Both the position numbers and the translations under genes were made by a program. Shown in pieces: positions 46,940-58,009 of a stretch of 64,000 nt of DNA. Origin of the DNA: Dichetophora obliterata (lineage: Eukaryota; Arthropoda; Insecta; Diptera; Sciomyzidae); NCBI GenBank assembly GCA_963920525.1, contig OY986438.1:46910288-46974287 (forward strand), given 5' to 3'. How positions within the stretch are numbered: position 1 is the stretch's first letter; every line of letters starts with the position of its first letter. The notes beneath the pieces are model-generated. The model had not been told where the DNA came from. It saw only the letters and a list, made by a program, of their open reading frames with translations, and searched no databases.

Positions 46940-48831
46940 TTAGATTTCATTGGTATACTTTCATATTTTAATTTTAACTATTTTTCCTTACATAAAAAGA
47001 ATATAATGAAATTTTTAAAAAAGTGACTAATTGGGCACGTATTACACTTTTTAAATCGACTTCAAATTCTAAACAGAACAATTATTTTCAATGAACCTAA
47101 AACATTTTAAACTTTTTTTCCTCCAAACCATTTGGGGACCACTCCAATGTCCATGACTTGGCCGGGACTTCAACACACTGGGACCTCTTTCACTAGATAA
47201 ATTGATGAAAAATAATTTTTTCTGGAATATGACATTCTGAAAGGCTAACGATAACATGATGAGAAATTGGTTTGTGGGATCATTAAATTGATAACACCAA
47301 TCGATTCTGAGTAAAACCAATTCTTTTTACTGTGATTTCCAAAAATAAGTGAATTTGGAAATAATGTAGAGCAATTTTGTGTGCCAGGAAATTCGCAGAA
47401 AAGAAAAAGTAGAAAATAAAGAAATTTCAGTGTGCTAATAAATCGTGAACTTTGACATTGAAAAAACGCCTATTTAAGCCAATCTAGAAAAATCTGTTAG
47501 TGATTATGTTCTATGAGACACTGAAAACTATTGAGTTATTTGAAATTACTTATAACAACCTCGAAATTCTGGTACAGTGTTATTTTTTTTAACTTACAAC
47601 TACGATTTTATCATCTGTGTAATCGATTGGAAATATCTCAGTGGAAATGTTTATAACTGTATTTGAAGCGGATGAGTATACTCAATACAAGGAAAATCAT
47701 ACTAAAAACGGTTGTTATGACAGTTGTCTATCTTCTGTATGTCAAGTAAAGAAAAAAAGGCATAGTTTCCTTTTTTGTTCATTATAAATTTTTTATTTCT
47801 TATTATTGACACTAAATTGTTGTTTTTGGTACAAAAAGCGCGTGAGAGGAAAAATTCTATATCGAAGAAAATCGAGTCTAAAATTTTTGAGAGCTTGTAC
47901 TCGTTAACTAATGGTTGAATTGAGCTAAATTTTTTCTAAATACATTCTGAAGTTTACTTTTGAAGTGAGTGATAAAATTGGTTTTTTTAAATTCTAAAAC
48001 ATATATGCATATATTAAACTTAGTTATTTTAAAAAATTATATCGTAAGTCCTTTTAGCATAAAACACCTTTTATCACTTCGATTTTAATGAAATTTGGTA
48101 AGCATGCAAATCTTGAAAAAAATTAAAACTTTTGTTCAAGTCAATTGTGATATTCGAGTTTTTTTTCGATATGGGTGCTGTTTGAAACATGCTCTGAAGC
48201 TCTCTTCAAGCCCTAAATTAATCACTTGTAATATAAAAAAGTCCAAATACTTAAGTTTTTTATTTATTTTACTTGCTTTTTATCTTAATTAGTAGAAGAA
48301 ATTATTTATTTAATACATATTTTTGAATACAAAAATGTTATAAATGCAATGTATTTTTTGAGTTAAGAAAAATTTAATGACGTTTTGCTAGTACACCTTT
48401 TGTGACAAGGAAATACGAATTGGCTAGAGACTTTCTTTCCAAAAGCGCGGATTTTATGTTTCTCATTCTTCAGATTCACATGAATCGGTTTACTCGCTTC
48501 CATTGCTTATTTCTTTTTTAAGCGTTAATATCTTTTTGAGCCAATCATAAACATTGTTCGGTCCACACTCTTAGCCACTAGTAATTGGCCAAAACGGTCA
48601 AATAGCTGTTAAAGTTGCTCAAATATCGACAATTTGTCACACGCCCACATCATATGATATGGGTTAAACAACAATAAAGTTCTTGGCATCGAAGTAAAAT
48701 TTTGCAGGACGCTTGTTTATGATACTAAAATCACTATCTGCTATTCATGAAAAGGCTCTGATGCCTATTTTACACCCAATGGCATCAATTAATTCTTTCA
48801 TTTTCTGAAAATATTCTATTTTTAGAGGTTA
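46940..48831. other. No gene confidently recognised
   Basis: AT-rich. A minus-strand frame at 47069-47320 contains GPQMVWRK, faintly like the block before the second Asp of Tc1-type transposases, but with no supporting motif. 48360-48800 is somewhat less AT-rich, and its broken minus frames show nothing I can name. Confidence 0.4.
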
Positions 48832-48833
48832 TA

Positions 48834-49711
48834 CAGGGTCCGCCATCTAACGTTTTTTTTAACTAGTGCTTATTTCTAGAATGGTAACACTTAGCTCATG
48901 TCTGATTTGACAGGTAATTAGTTTTATCCTTCCGCTGAACGAATATGGTTATGTATACGCTTGAACAACGCTGAGAAGTGGACCTGCGATCGACTTACAG
49001 AAGATGCCGATTTTGCCAAAAAATCATCTTTTCAGATGAAGCCCATTTTGGTCTTGGCGGGTATGTAAACAAGCAAAATTGTCGCATTTGGGGCACAGAA
49101 AACCCGCACGCATACATTGAAAAGCCGCTGCACCCGAAACGATGGGCCATTTTTCTTCGAAAATGAGCAAGGAGTGGCCGTTACAGTCAATGGCGATCGT
49201 TATCGGGCCATGTTGAACGAATTTTTGTTCACAAAAATTGAAGAGGAGGATATTGGCAACATTTGGTTTCAACAGGACGGCGCTACGTGCCACACAGCCG
49301 AAGCTACACTCGATGTTTTGCGCCCTGTTTTTGAAGATCGCATTATCAGCCGCAGAGCTGATGTCGTTTGGCCACCTCGGAGCTGCAATTTGACACCGTT
49401 GGACTATTATTTGTGGGTTGCCCTCAAAGATTAGTGTTACGCCGACAAGCCAGAGACAATTGACGCTTTAAAGGACAATATTCGTGAAGCCATTGGTGAA
49501 ATACTGCTGCACACAATCGATAATGTGCTTAAAAATTGGACCGATCGTGTAGGCTACTGCATGGCCAACCGAGGCAGCCATTTGAATGGAACTATTTTTC
49601 ATTATTAACCGGAAGGATTTTACTTTCAAATAAAAAAAGAAATTTGAGAAAATATGTAGTAGTTTTTTTTATACAATTTTCAAAAAAAAAAAAGTTATTT
49701 GGCGGACCCTG
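48834..49711 (+). mobile_element. DD41D 'rosa'-type mariner, internally deleted
   Basis: Inverted ends CAGGGTCCGCCATCTAAC (left) and CAGGGTCCGCCAAATAAC (right, inverted), flanked by TA at 48832-48833 and 49712-49713. At 878 bp it is shorter than the relative at 51461-52661. The missing part is the DNA-binding half of the transposase. Confidence 0.88.
48956..49608 (+). pseudogene. rosa-type mariner transposase, deleted and frameshifted
   Basis: The first codons (TLEQR, about 48956-48970) are followed at once by the catalytic half, so most of the helix-turn-helix domain is gone. IIFSDEAHFGLGGYVNKQNC holds the first Asp; a one-base loss in an A run just before it (about 49020) changes frame. 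A further deletion with frame change lies near 49145, between PLHPKR and FFENEQG. IWFQQDGATCHTAEATLD holds the second Asp. SCNLTPLDYYLWVALKD holds the third Asp, 41 residues after the second, which is the DD41D spacing. TAG at 49432-49434 follows, and the open frame continues beyond it to TAA at 49606. Confidence 0.88.
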
Positions 49712-50326
49712 TATGAAGTGAATTTTCAATTCCATCGAAGAGGAATTTCCTTTCTAGTATAAAGGTCTGAATTAAAATATATTTACAAGCAAAAATTGAA
49801 TATTAATAATTAAAGACTATAGTAGTTGGCAAAATTAATTTTTTTATGATTTTTTAACATATTACTTTTTGTAATAGCTGATATATAAAATCAAATGTTT
49901 GTCCCTATGTCTGTCTATGTGTCTGTCTGTTCCGTATAGGCTCGCGCACCGTTTATCCGATTGAGCTTAAATTTTGACACCACGTTTTATAGAGAGGAAG
50001 ATCATAGAGGATGTAAAAAAGTGGGCGCAAGTCTGTGGGCGTGGCTCTCCATAATAACTTATAAACGCCTGAACCGATTTCAATGAAGTTTGGTATGAAG
50101 GTTCAACTGCACCCAAGATAAAACATTGACAAAAAAATTAGGTCCAAAGACTTTCGCAAGAGGTCGCTTAAGTAGTGCATTTTTAAGACTCAATAACTCC
50201 TAAACGACTTGACCGATTTTGCTAAAGTTTGGTATAACCTGACCCTACAACAGAATTGAAGGAAGAAAACAAAACCTGTACATAAACCGAAGACCAACGA
50301 CAAAAAACGAAAAAGGCTTAGAGCAC

Positions 50327-50612
50327 AAACTTAAAACGATAATGTAGCATTTAAATTTTTCTTTAAAGTTCAACAGTTTTTTTATTCAATTGATCAAAGT
50401 TGGCGTACGAAAAAGCGTAGGAACTTAAAACGAAAATTTAGCATTTAAATTTTTCTCTAAGGTTCAACAGTTTTTTTATTAAATTGATCAAAGTTGGCGT
50501 ACGAAAAAGCGTAGGAACTTAACACGAAAATTTAGCATTTAAATTTTACTCTAAGGTTCAACATTTTTTTAATGAAATTGATCAAAGTTGGCGTAAGAAA
50601 AATCGTACGAGG
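50327..50612 (+). repeat. 94-bp tandem repeat, three copies
   Basis: 'gaacttaaaacgaaaattta' or variants start at 50327, 50421 and 50515. Each is followed by 'gcatttaaattttt', 'aaggttcaaca' and 'attgatcaaagttggcgtac'. The array lies between the Helitron's left non-coding part and the helicase. Confidence 0.85.
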
Positions 50613-51460
50613 TTAGAAAATGGTTTTATCAAATCATTAATTTAATAATTTTTTATTTTCGTGACATAGTGAGCCAGTGAAACACTGAAACTGCAGTGAC
50701 ATAGTAAAATAGTGCAACAGTGAAATTGCATTCCGAGCTATTCAGCGCTCAAGTTGCCGCTGAATATGCGAATTGGTGAAACTCCAACTTGCAACATTGC
50801 TAAAGGTTCGGGCATGGCAAAAGTTTTGCAACGTGCAAAATTATTATATGGGACGAATGCACCATGGCACACAAAAAATCGATTGAAGCGCTTGAGCGAA
50901 CTATGAAGGATCTACGAGGAAATTCTCAACTTTTTGGTAGTGCTCTCATTTTATTAGCTAGCGACTTCCGACAGACATTACCAATTATACCAAAATCAAC
51001 ACCAGCTTATGAGCTCAATGCTTGCTTCAAAGCGTCGCATCTTAGAAAATATGTACAAAAAATTACATTAACTACAAATATGCGTGTTCATCTGCAGCGA
51101 GATGCATTGACAGCTAATGCATCTCACTGTAAAAATTTTCAAAACAACTCAACCAGTTAATGTTGAAACAAAGTGCATTGAATTTTTGTGTTGTAAAATT
51201 GATGGAACTCATCAATTGAAAAATTAGTTCAGAATGTTTCCAAAAATAGCCCTCATTTACAAAAATCATCAATGGCTTTGTGAACGTGCTATTTTGGCTG
51301 CAAAAAACAATGACGTTAACGCAATCAACTTTGCAGTTCAGGACCAAATTCCAGGCGATTATGTAACTTACAAATCAATTGACACCGTTATGAACATAGA
51401 CGAAATTATCCAATTGAATTTTTAAATTCGTTGGACCTTCCAGGAGTGCCACCGCATATA

Positions 51461-52661
51461 GAGGGTGGTTAAATTTTAAGGGCCGATGTTGAATGTGAAC
51501 CACACCTAAGCGTCAAGTTTTTTCTGCATTTCATTTGACATTTCTCAATTTCAGACCAATTCAATTTGATCCATGGAAAGATACACAATCCAGCAACGCG
51601 TAAAAGTTATTCAGGCTTATTATGAAAATGGACGTTCAAATCAAAATGCATATCGTGCACTTCGTGATTTTTTCGGTCAATTTAATCGCCCAAACGTGCG
51701 TACAATCGGAAAAATCGTGCAAAAATTTAAACAAATCGGGTCTGTAGGAGATGTGAAAACACCAGTGCATGCTGGTCCACCGCAACTCGTCGTCGTGCCC
51801 AACAATTGCACCTCGCACGCTCGTCGTTGATGATCATTATGCATAAAGTCTTGCATTTACACGCTTACAAGGTGCAATTGACTCAAGAACTAAAGCCTCT
51901 TGACCATTTCAAGCGTCGTCAATGGTCAGAATTGTGGCAAGAAATGGCAACAGTGGATGATCAATTTTCGAAGAAAGTCATCTTCAGTGATGAGGCACAG
52001 AATTGCCGTATTTGGGCGAAAGATAATCCAAGAGTGATTGTCGAAAAACCAATGCACCCACAAAGAGTGACTGTTTGGTGCGGTTTATGGGCTGGCGGCA
52101 TCATCGGGCTGTATTTTTTACCAAAATGAGGCCAGTCAGGCAGTTACTGTGAATGGTATTCGCTATCGTGAGATGATAACGAACTTTTTATGGCCCAAAT
52201 TAGAACATATGAATGTGGACGATATGTGGTTTCAACAGAACGGTGCCACTTGCCACACAGCTAACGAAATAATGGCTCTTTTGCGCTACAAATTCAATGT
52301 CCGTGTTATCTCACGTGGTGGCGATGTCAATTGCCCGCCAAGATCATGGGATTTGACACCGTTAGATTTTTTTCTTTGGGGTTATTTGAAAGAAAAGGTG
52401 TAAGTCGATAAGCCAGCAATAATTCAAGAACTAAAGGATGAACCGACATAGAACCTCAATTATGCCTCAGCGGCATCGAAAATTTGGACCATCGGATGGA
52501 GGTGTGCCGCCGAGGTCGCGGCAGCCATTTGGCCGATATTTTGTTCCATACATAATTGAACTATATCAATACTATCATAATAAAAAGAAATGACAATAAT
52601 TTTCTAAATAATTTGTGTTTTATTCAAAATCAACATCGGCCCTTAAAATTTAACCACCCTT
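51461..52661 (+). mobile_element. DD41D 'rosa'-type mariner, nearly full length, nested in Helitron
   Basis: Inverted ends of about 32 bp beginning GAGGGTGGTTAAATTTTAAG (left) and AAGGGTGGTTAAATTTTAAG (right), flanked by TA (51459-51460, 52662-52663). The length of 1201 bp suits a mariner that has lost a little. The ends differ completely from those of the rosa element at 48834, so the two are different families. Confidence 0.9.
51573..52555 (+). pseudogene. rosa-type mariner transposase, broken, second Asp lost
   Basis: MERYTIQQRVKVIQAYYENG starts the paired helix-turn-helix region, which runs to about residue 66 (QKFKQIGSVGDVKTP) before the frame is lost near 51820. The next frame has KKVIFSDEAQNCRIWAKDNP (first Asp; the segment after DEA is shortened relative to the other copy) and HPQRVTVWCGLWAGG. 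After a shift near 52125 come VTVNGIRYREMI and MWFQQNGATCHTANEI, where the catalytic Asp is Asn (AAC, 52239-52241), then SWDLTPLDFFLWGYLKEKV with the third Asp 41 residues later. TAA at 52401 and a further shift precede the usual C-terminus ending near 52555. Confidence 0.9.
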
Positions 52662-53476
52662 TACTTTCACTTAAACTTGGTACACCTATAATTCTTCTTC
52701 GCAACATTAATCCACCTCGATTGTGTAATGAAACTAGACTTGCGTTAAAGAAGCTAATGCTTAACGTCATCGAAGCGACAAATCTTAATGGCAAATTTCG
52801 AGAAGAACAAGTGCTTATTCCACGTATTCCTCCACTTACATGGCATTTGATTTCAAATGACTGCAGTTCCTCATTCGTCTTGCATTTTCCATGACAATAA
52901 ACAAGGCACAAGTCAATCGCTACAAGTGTGCGGATTGAATTTAGAGAATCCATGTTTTTCACATGGTCAGTTATACGTTGCATGCTCGCGAGTAGGAAAA
53001 CCCAAAAATTTGTTCATTTTAGCAGAATAAGGCAAGACCAAAAATATCGTCTATCCCAAAGCACTTCAATAGATTTTATTGTATTCAACTAATCACTTGT
53101 ATCAACTAATTTTAAAGTTATTTATTGTAAATTAATATCAACGGCTTAATAAATCTTCATTTATGTATATATAAAGGAAATTGAAGTGCCTGTCTTTTAT
53201 TTTCAGATAGAAACACAAAATTAATAATCCCATCGATAAATCAAACGTTCCTGCAATTTTTTTTTTTAAATTGTTGCTTTTTTTATTTTCGTGCAATATA
53301 ATATTTCTGATTAAAGGCATTTTTTACTAATTTTTGTCATTTTTAAAAAACTATGTAACACTGTTTTCGCTTAATTTAATAAGTCCATTCCAAATTATTT
53401 AAAAAAATATAGAAACCTATTTTGCCAAACATAACTTAAATACAATCCCGAGTAACACCGGGTAACATCCGCTAGT

Positions 53477-54703
53477 TATTAACTAAAAAACAAATACTTT
53501 CATTATTTAGTTCTCTTATTGTAGCGCCTTTTCTCAGTCTCAAATATAATTAAAATAGAAGTTAATTCTCTATAAATTCTCACCTGTTTTTTATATTTAT
53601 TACTAGTAAAATTTTTCTACACTCATGCAAAAACTTCTTGACTAAAGAGTAACACAGGCGCTGAGCATGCGTGTCCTTTTTCAATAACTTAAATGGAGTA
53701 GTTGTGTTTTGTGTAGCTATTTTGTCGGCAACACTTGGCAGTGTTTTTGTTCGGCTAACAAGTGTAGCACATAAAAAAGTTGACAACAACTAAGGTGTAA
53801 AGACTTTATTATGTGTATGTTAAGGAACTATTAAAAAAAGAGCGCATTGAAATTGTTAAAATAATTAAAGTTCTTTATTCGAATTCAGCCAAAAGAGTCA
53901 AAAAAATTTAATAAATTGATTAAATTAAATATCATATAGAAAACAAACAAACGCAAATTCAACGAAAAGCATCTCATGCAAATTATTGCTCTGCTACACA
54001 TTTCGTTTCATTTGTCAACGTTTTTTTCGCAAAATAACGCACTAATCAAATAAAAAAAAATTATGCCAACAACGCATTCGTGCACATTCATGTGCCTCAT
54101 CAGCAATATTTTTTATCTGCACACGTCATCGTTGGCTGCACCAATTTATGATCGACATGAGTTTTTTTGAGCTGCTACAGCAGAAAAGAACGAATGATAA
54201 ATTTTAATAAAAATATTTCACACTGCGGGAGTGCAAAGATAAGATATCTTTAATACACTCTGAAACAGAAAAAAGGAAACACACACACACAAAGCATTCA
54301 AATAACTGCAATACAGAGCAAAGACGACATAAAATCTCAACGATACACAAACTTCTAAAAATCATGCAGTCAACAAAAAGAAAAAAAAACTCAATTTGAT
54401 TTCAACTTAATTAGCCAAACATGATTTTATATGTAGCGCGTGGGTAGAGCTTATTACTAACAAGCAATGGACACACACCTAACCTTATGTTTTTAAAGTT
54501 TAAACACAGTTTAACTTAAAACTATGTCTTAAGTGACACTAATAAAATTTATCACACACATTATTGGCTTCATTAGAATCAAAACTAGTTCGTTTAACAT
54601 AAAGCCAAAACATAATGAAGTGAACCCGTTAATAAGCTAAAATTGAATTGTTCATTGACAACAGATTTGAAGCGCATTTCAAACAAAACTATCATGTCGG
54701 TAC
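53477..54703. other. No gene recognised
   Basis: AT-rich sequence with a short (CA)n run near 54270. The short minus-strand frame at 53580-53789 has no recognisable domain. Confidence 0.45.
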
Positions 54704-54711
54704 GTACACTG

Positions 54712-56108
54712 CAGGGCCGTAGGCAGGATTTACCCATGGGGCGGTTTTGATGAATATTTTTTTTTTTATTCAAATGGAAGAAATTTCGATTTGTAACCCT
54801 CTTAAAATAACGTTTTTTTAGGTTTTTTTATAACGATTCTCAAAATATTTTGGCTGTAACGATAGCCTCCAGTGAGCTAAAACATTTTGCAAAAACCTCC
54901 AAACATCATGTTTTTCGTAAATATATTGGCTGTTAGAATAGTTGTAAAAAAAAAATAAACTGTCAGATTTTATGACTGCCGGAAAAGGCTCTTCAAATCT
55001 GCATCAAAAAATTTTAAAGTTTTGCAATAGCATTAAAGATAATGCTGTTTTTCGTGACTTATCTTAAAAAACTTTTTCATTTATTTTCACTGAAATTTAA
55101 GTAACTTCATTATTTCTAATGCGATTTGCACTTTCAAGATATCGTTATTAAAGCTAAAATATTAATTATAAAATAAAAATTTTTTAAAAAAAATTTGTAA
55201 GAAATTTACAAAAAAATAAATATTTTGTTATTTTAATTATAAATTTTTGATATGGAAATTAAATAAAAAAATATCAAAAATTAAGTCTTCTTTTTTTGGC
55301 AAATTCTACCAACACGTTACAGACCCACACGTCTGTTACTGTTCGAGCACATCTGTTCAAGCGGATCTCGCCCACTAAATTATGGAGGTATATTTTAATA
55401 AACTTTAGCTATCTCAAATTAATAAAATTTTAGAGACAAAAAAGCTTTTACATAATCTTTATAAATCTTAAGACCTAAAAATTAAAAAAATTACTTAAAC
55501 AATTGTCTTTAAACTTTTCCTCGGGTCAGAATTCTGAACAATGTAAGTCAATTTTTTATGACTCATGAGTAAATTCAAACATTCTTCAAAAATTAAGCTA
55601 GGCTTAGACTCATGTCCTTAAATCGAAAGTTAATTGTTAAAAAACTCTTGACTACAAAAGAGTCAGAATGAAGGGGGAGTAAGCCAACCAACTCCAGCGA
55701 CACAACCATTTGTGCTGAAAATTCCATTTTTGATAACCGCTCGAGGAAAAATTAAAATCAGTTGTTGGCTGAAGTAAACTTTAAAATCTTTCTAGGCGGT
55801 TCAAATATGAAAGACTTTTTTAGTATATGTGTGTATGTCATTCTTGTTGGCTTCACTGTTATCATCACTACCATCATTGACAACACCAGATGTTAAGGGT
55901 AGTAAAAAGTAGTGATGGTAATTTTTATGCATCAGGTTTGATCTGATAAATCACGATACATTGGTTTTCTCTGTTGTTGCTTACACGAATCAACTCATAA
56001 CAAAGACTTTTACATGAAAACGCAACTTCAGCACATAATTTTTTAAGTTTTTTAGAACATATTTAAGTGAAACAATGAAATAATTATTTGCCCTTGGCTA
56101 CGCCCCTG
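54712..56108. mobile_element. Non-autonomous hAT element with exact 8-bp TSD
   Basis: GTACACTG occurs immediately outside both ends (54704-54711 and 56109-56116). The ends are CAGGGCCGTAGGCAGG (left) and CAGGGGCGTAGCCAAGG (right, inverted), the CAGGGGCGTAGC type common in hAT elements, whose target duplication is 8 bp. The 1397-bp inside is AT-rich with short broken frames and no transposase motif, so it depends on another element. The intact duplication suggests a recent insertion. Confidence 0.88.
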
Positions 56109-56409
56109 GTACACTGAAAATAAATGATTTAAAATTGAATAAATGTGTCAATTAGGTAAATATATGCAATAGAAACATTTTTCCTTCAATTTAAAATTAA
56201 CACGTTTGTAGTCAACTCTAACCCAGTGGGCATTTTAGCTAGCGATACGTAAAAGAAAGCATGCTAGTAGTGCTCTTATTGGCGTCAATATACCTTCCAT
56301 GCTCTCTGTATTGATGAGTGTAAGGCCTACCTTTTGAAGGTTTGGAGTCTTTTCATGTTATTTTATATGGAAAAATTATAAATGATCAGATCAATTAAAA
56401 AAAAAATCA

Positions 56410-56470
56410 AAACTTAATGAAAAAACAAAAAAAAAGTTGGGACGCGAACCCAATTCTTCGAAATCTAACA
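56410..56470 (-). repeat. SINE tail with B-box-like sequence
   Basis: The minus strand reads AATTGGGTTCGCGTCCCAAC and then a run of T. The B-box-like GGTTCGCGTCC followed by a homopolymer tail matches the other SINE tails in the window. No A box is evident. Confidence 0.35.
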
Positions 56471-56629
56471 CATTACATATCACATTATATGAAAACATTT
56501 CTGTGGAAAAATTCTAAGTCTTTTCTATTATTATTGTACGAAGAAATTTTACAAAAAATTGCAAAAAAAATTTTTAAATGAACAGAAAAGTTTGTAAAAA
56601 AATGTAGATTTTTCAATAAATACAAAAAA

Positions 56630-56775
56630 AATTTTTTTTTTTTTCCGAGCTGGGTCTGGAACCCGCACTCCCGAAAGCTTACTTTCATTTGTAATGATGC
56701 AAAATAAGCTGAAGTTCGTTAACAACTGCGGTAGACAAGTGAATAAGATGCCGGACCGACAGATGAGAGGACGTT
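56630..56775 (-). repeat. tRNA-derived SINE copy
   Basis: The minus strand has CCGCAGTTGTTAACGAA (A-box-like, about 56735-56719), then GCGGGTTCCAGACCCAGCTC (B-box-like GGTTCCAGACC) directly before CGG and an A run (56645-56632 on +). The 'CAGCTCGG + A/T run' end is shared with the copies near 18280 and 19030. Confidence 0.5.
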
Positions 56776-57195
56776 GGTGCAAATCTGGAAATTGTCAAAA
56801 GTTATTTTATTTCAAGTTGATATTTATATTTCTTTTCTTTCTAATGTACATTCTCAAAAAGGGCTTCTAGCAGCTTCTTTAGAGTCGCGAGAGAGGAAGG
56901 CCTAGAAAATTTTCTCGTTTCACATAAAAAAATTAATGGGCTTGGAAATGAGCACGGAAGGGCTAAGACATACATCCTGCTAGAAGCGCTTCAAAGCCCT
57001 GCTTTTTCCCACTGGGAAGGTATAGCTTTTTTTTTTTTGTATGAGTCTATGTGAGTGTGATTTTTCAACTTAATCAGAAAAGCCTCGATTGCTTTTGTAT
57101 CTGCTATTAATAAACGTAAATTAATATTAATAAGATGTAAATAAAAAACAAATTGTATACCAGTTTATTTATACTATTATCAAAATTATTTTCAA

Positions 57196-57450
57196 CAATT
57201 GAAGCGTTCTCGCGAATAACAATGTAAACGACAAAATTGTAATTGTTCACTTTTATTCATTTTACAAGCACTTTTGTTCATTTTTATTAATTTTTTTTTT
57301 TTAGGTAAGCGATAAAAATACCCCAAACTGCTCAACTGCTTGCTCAGTTCTGTTTGTATATAATATAAGAGAGTGATTCTAACAGGTATTCGCAAAAAAA
57401 AATACTAAAATTTCGTTTACAGCGTTATTCGCGATTATGCTTCTATTATA
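57196..57450. mobile_element. MITE copy 2
   Basis: It matches the 27187-27437 copy along its whole length. The left end GAAGCGTTCTCGCGAATAAC is well kept; the right end reads GCTTC then TATT instead of AATT. The internal block 'tcagttctgtttgtatataa' is identical. The two copies differ by scattered substitutions and a longer T run in the middle. Confidence 0.8.
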
Positions 57451-57604
57451 TTCTGCTAAGAAAAGTTATTTTTACTCATAGAAAAAACTAAAAATATAAA
57501 GCAATAACATATGGGGCATTCCACTCCAAATTGGACGGTTTTAAAAATTTTTATTTTTAATTTCCGCCATTTTTCGATATCTTTGAGTACTCATCGAAAC
57601 ACTC

Positions 57605-58009
57605 TTCCTCCTAAAACGTATCAAAAAGCTGAAGAGTGTGAATGATACACTAAAAACGACATTGTTTGTTAAGGGCCTCTCAGTAAAAACTGCAGTATCC
57701 TGTCTGCGTAATTATTTTCAGAAAAAATTCGGTTTCGCAATTTCTAACTGCATAAAAATGTCCATCAAAGCCAGAAAGTTCTGCAGTTTTAAGTTGGACA
57801 TTCCAACTCAATATGTATGGATATTTCTAAACATCTCTGGTGTCATAATCATGCAAGGTAAGTTGAAAATCTCTGAGTGGATAGACAACCCTGAGAAGAA
57901 GCTGAAGACACCTAGAAATAGCAGCGAACTATGTTTAAAACAATACTATTCTGGTTTATATTTTAATACATTTGCAATCAAGTGTAATACTTCAGTTATT
58001 AAAAAGTAA
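57605..58009 (+). pseudogene. Fragment of LINE ORF1 (RNA-binding protein), inferred
   Basis: The frame reads TLFVKGLSVKTAVSCLRNYF, then NCIKMSIKARKFCSFKLDIP, and EWIDNPEKK. This 'iFv.gl...t....v..yl...c.k......SF...v' pattern is seen near the C-terminus of many jockey/CR1-type ORF1 proteins. The LINE at 63632-64000 has the equivalent IFISRLQPDTTSENVLTFVK. The end (from about residue 105) may be unrelated sequence. No ATG is needed because it is a fragment. It could belong to the same insertion as 58560-59600, separated by the AT-rich repeat. Confidence 0.45.

Larger units (their letters stand above)
50740..53075 (+). pseudogene. Helitron PIF1-like helicase, C-terminal half, split by a mariner
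   Basis: Before the insertion: GETPTCNIAKGSGMAKVLQR, a broken DEC box region (TMAHKKSIEALERTMKDLRG), then ALILLASDFRQTLPIIPKST (the ..GDFRQTLPV motif with Ser for Gly) and LTTNMRV. After a frame change come IALIYKNHQWLCERAILAAK and DYVTYKSIDTV. After the mariner: GTPIILLRNINPPRLCNETR, VIEATNLNGKFREE, VLIPRIPPLT, then in another frame MTINKAQ, LYVACSRVGKP (the SRV motif) and KNLFILAE. These are the ordered motifs of Helitron-encoded Pif1-type helicases. Several stops and shifts make it inactive. A Pif1-like host helicase is unlikely given the Helitron 3' end. Confidence 0.85.
49860..53476 (+). mobile_element. Helitron (Helentron-like), truncated and decayed
   Basis: The 3' end is typical: CCCGAGTAACACCGGG can form a short hairpin, followed by CATCCGCTAGT ending at 53476 (CTAGT terminus). 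The left side begins near 49860 with 'tatataaaatcaaatgtt' and 'cgcctgaaccgatttcaatg' passages and GTGGGCG words, then a 94-bp tandem repeat, then helicase remains. No Rep domain is present. A rosa mariner (51461-52661) is nested in the helicase. The left limit is approximate. Confidence 0.7.
56117..57195. other. No gene; SINE-like sequences
   Basis: Holds two minus-strand B-box-like sequences (56410-56470 and 56630-56775). CCCAGTGGG at 56222 and CCCACTGGG at 57009 look like a pair of ends but lack a matching target duplication. No coding sequence supported. Confidence 0.45.

Noticed and set aside
47069..47320. Minus-strand frame with GPQMVWRK, possible Tc1 transposase piece
   Set aside because: Only one weak block; the neighbouring Asp and KHGG motifs are absent in any frame and no terminal repeats are seen.
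56222..57015. Element with CCCAGTGGG ends
   Set aside because: The pairing is only about 9 bp, the word is itself palindromic, and no matching target duplication was found.
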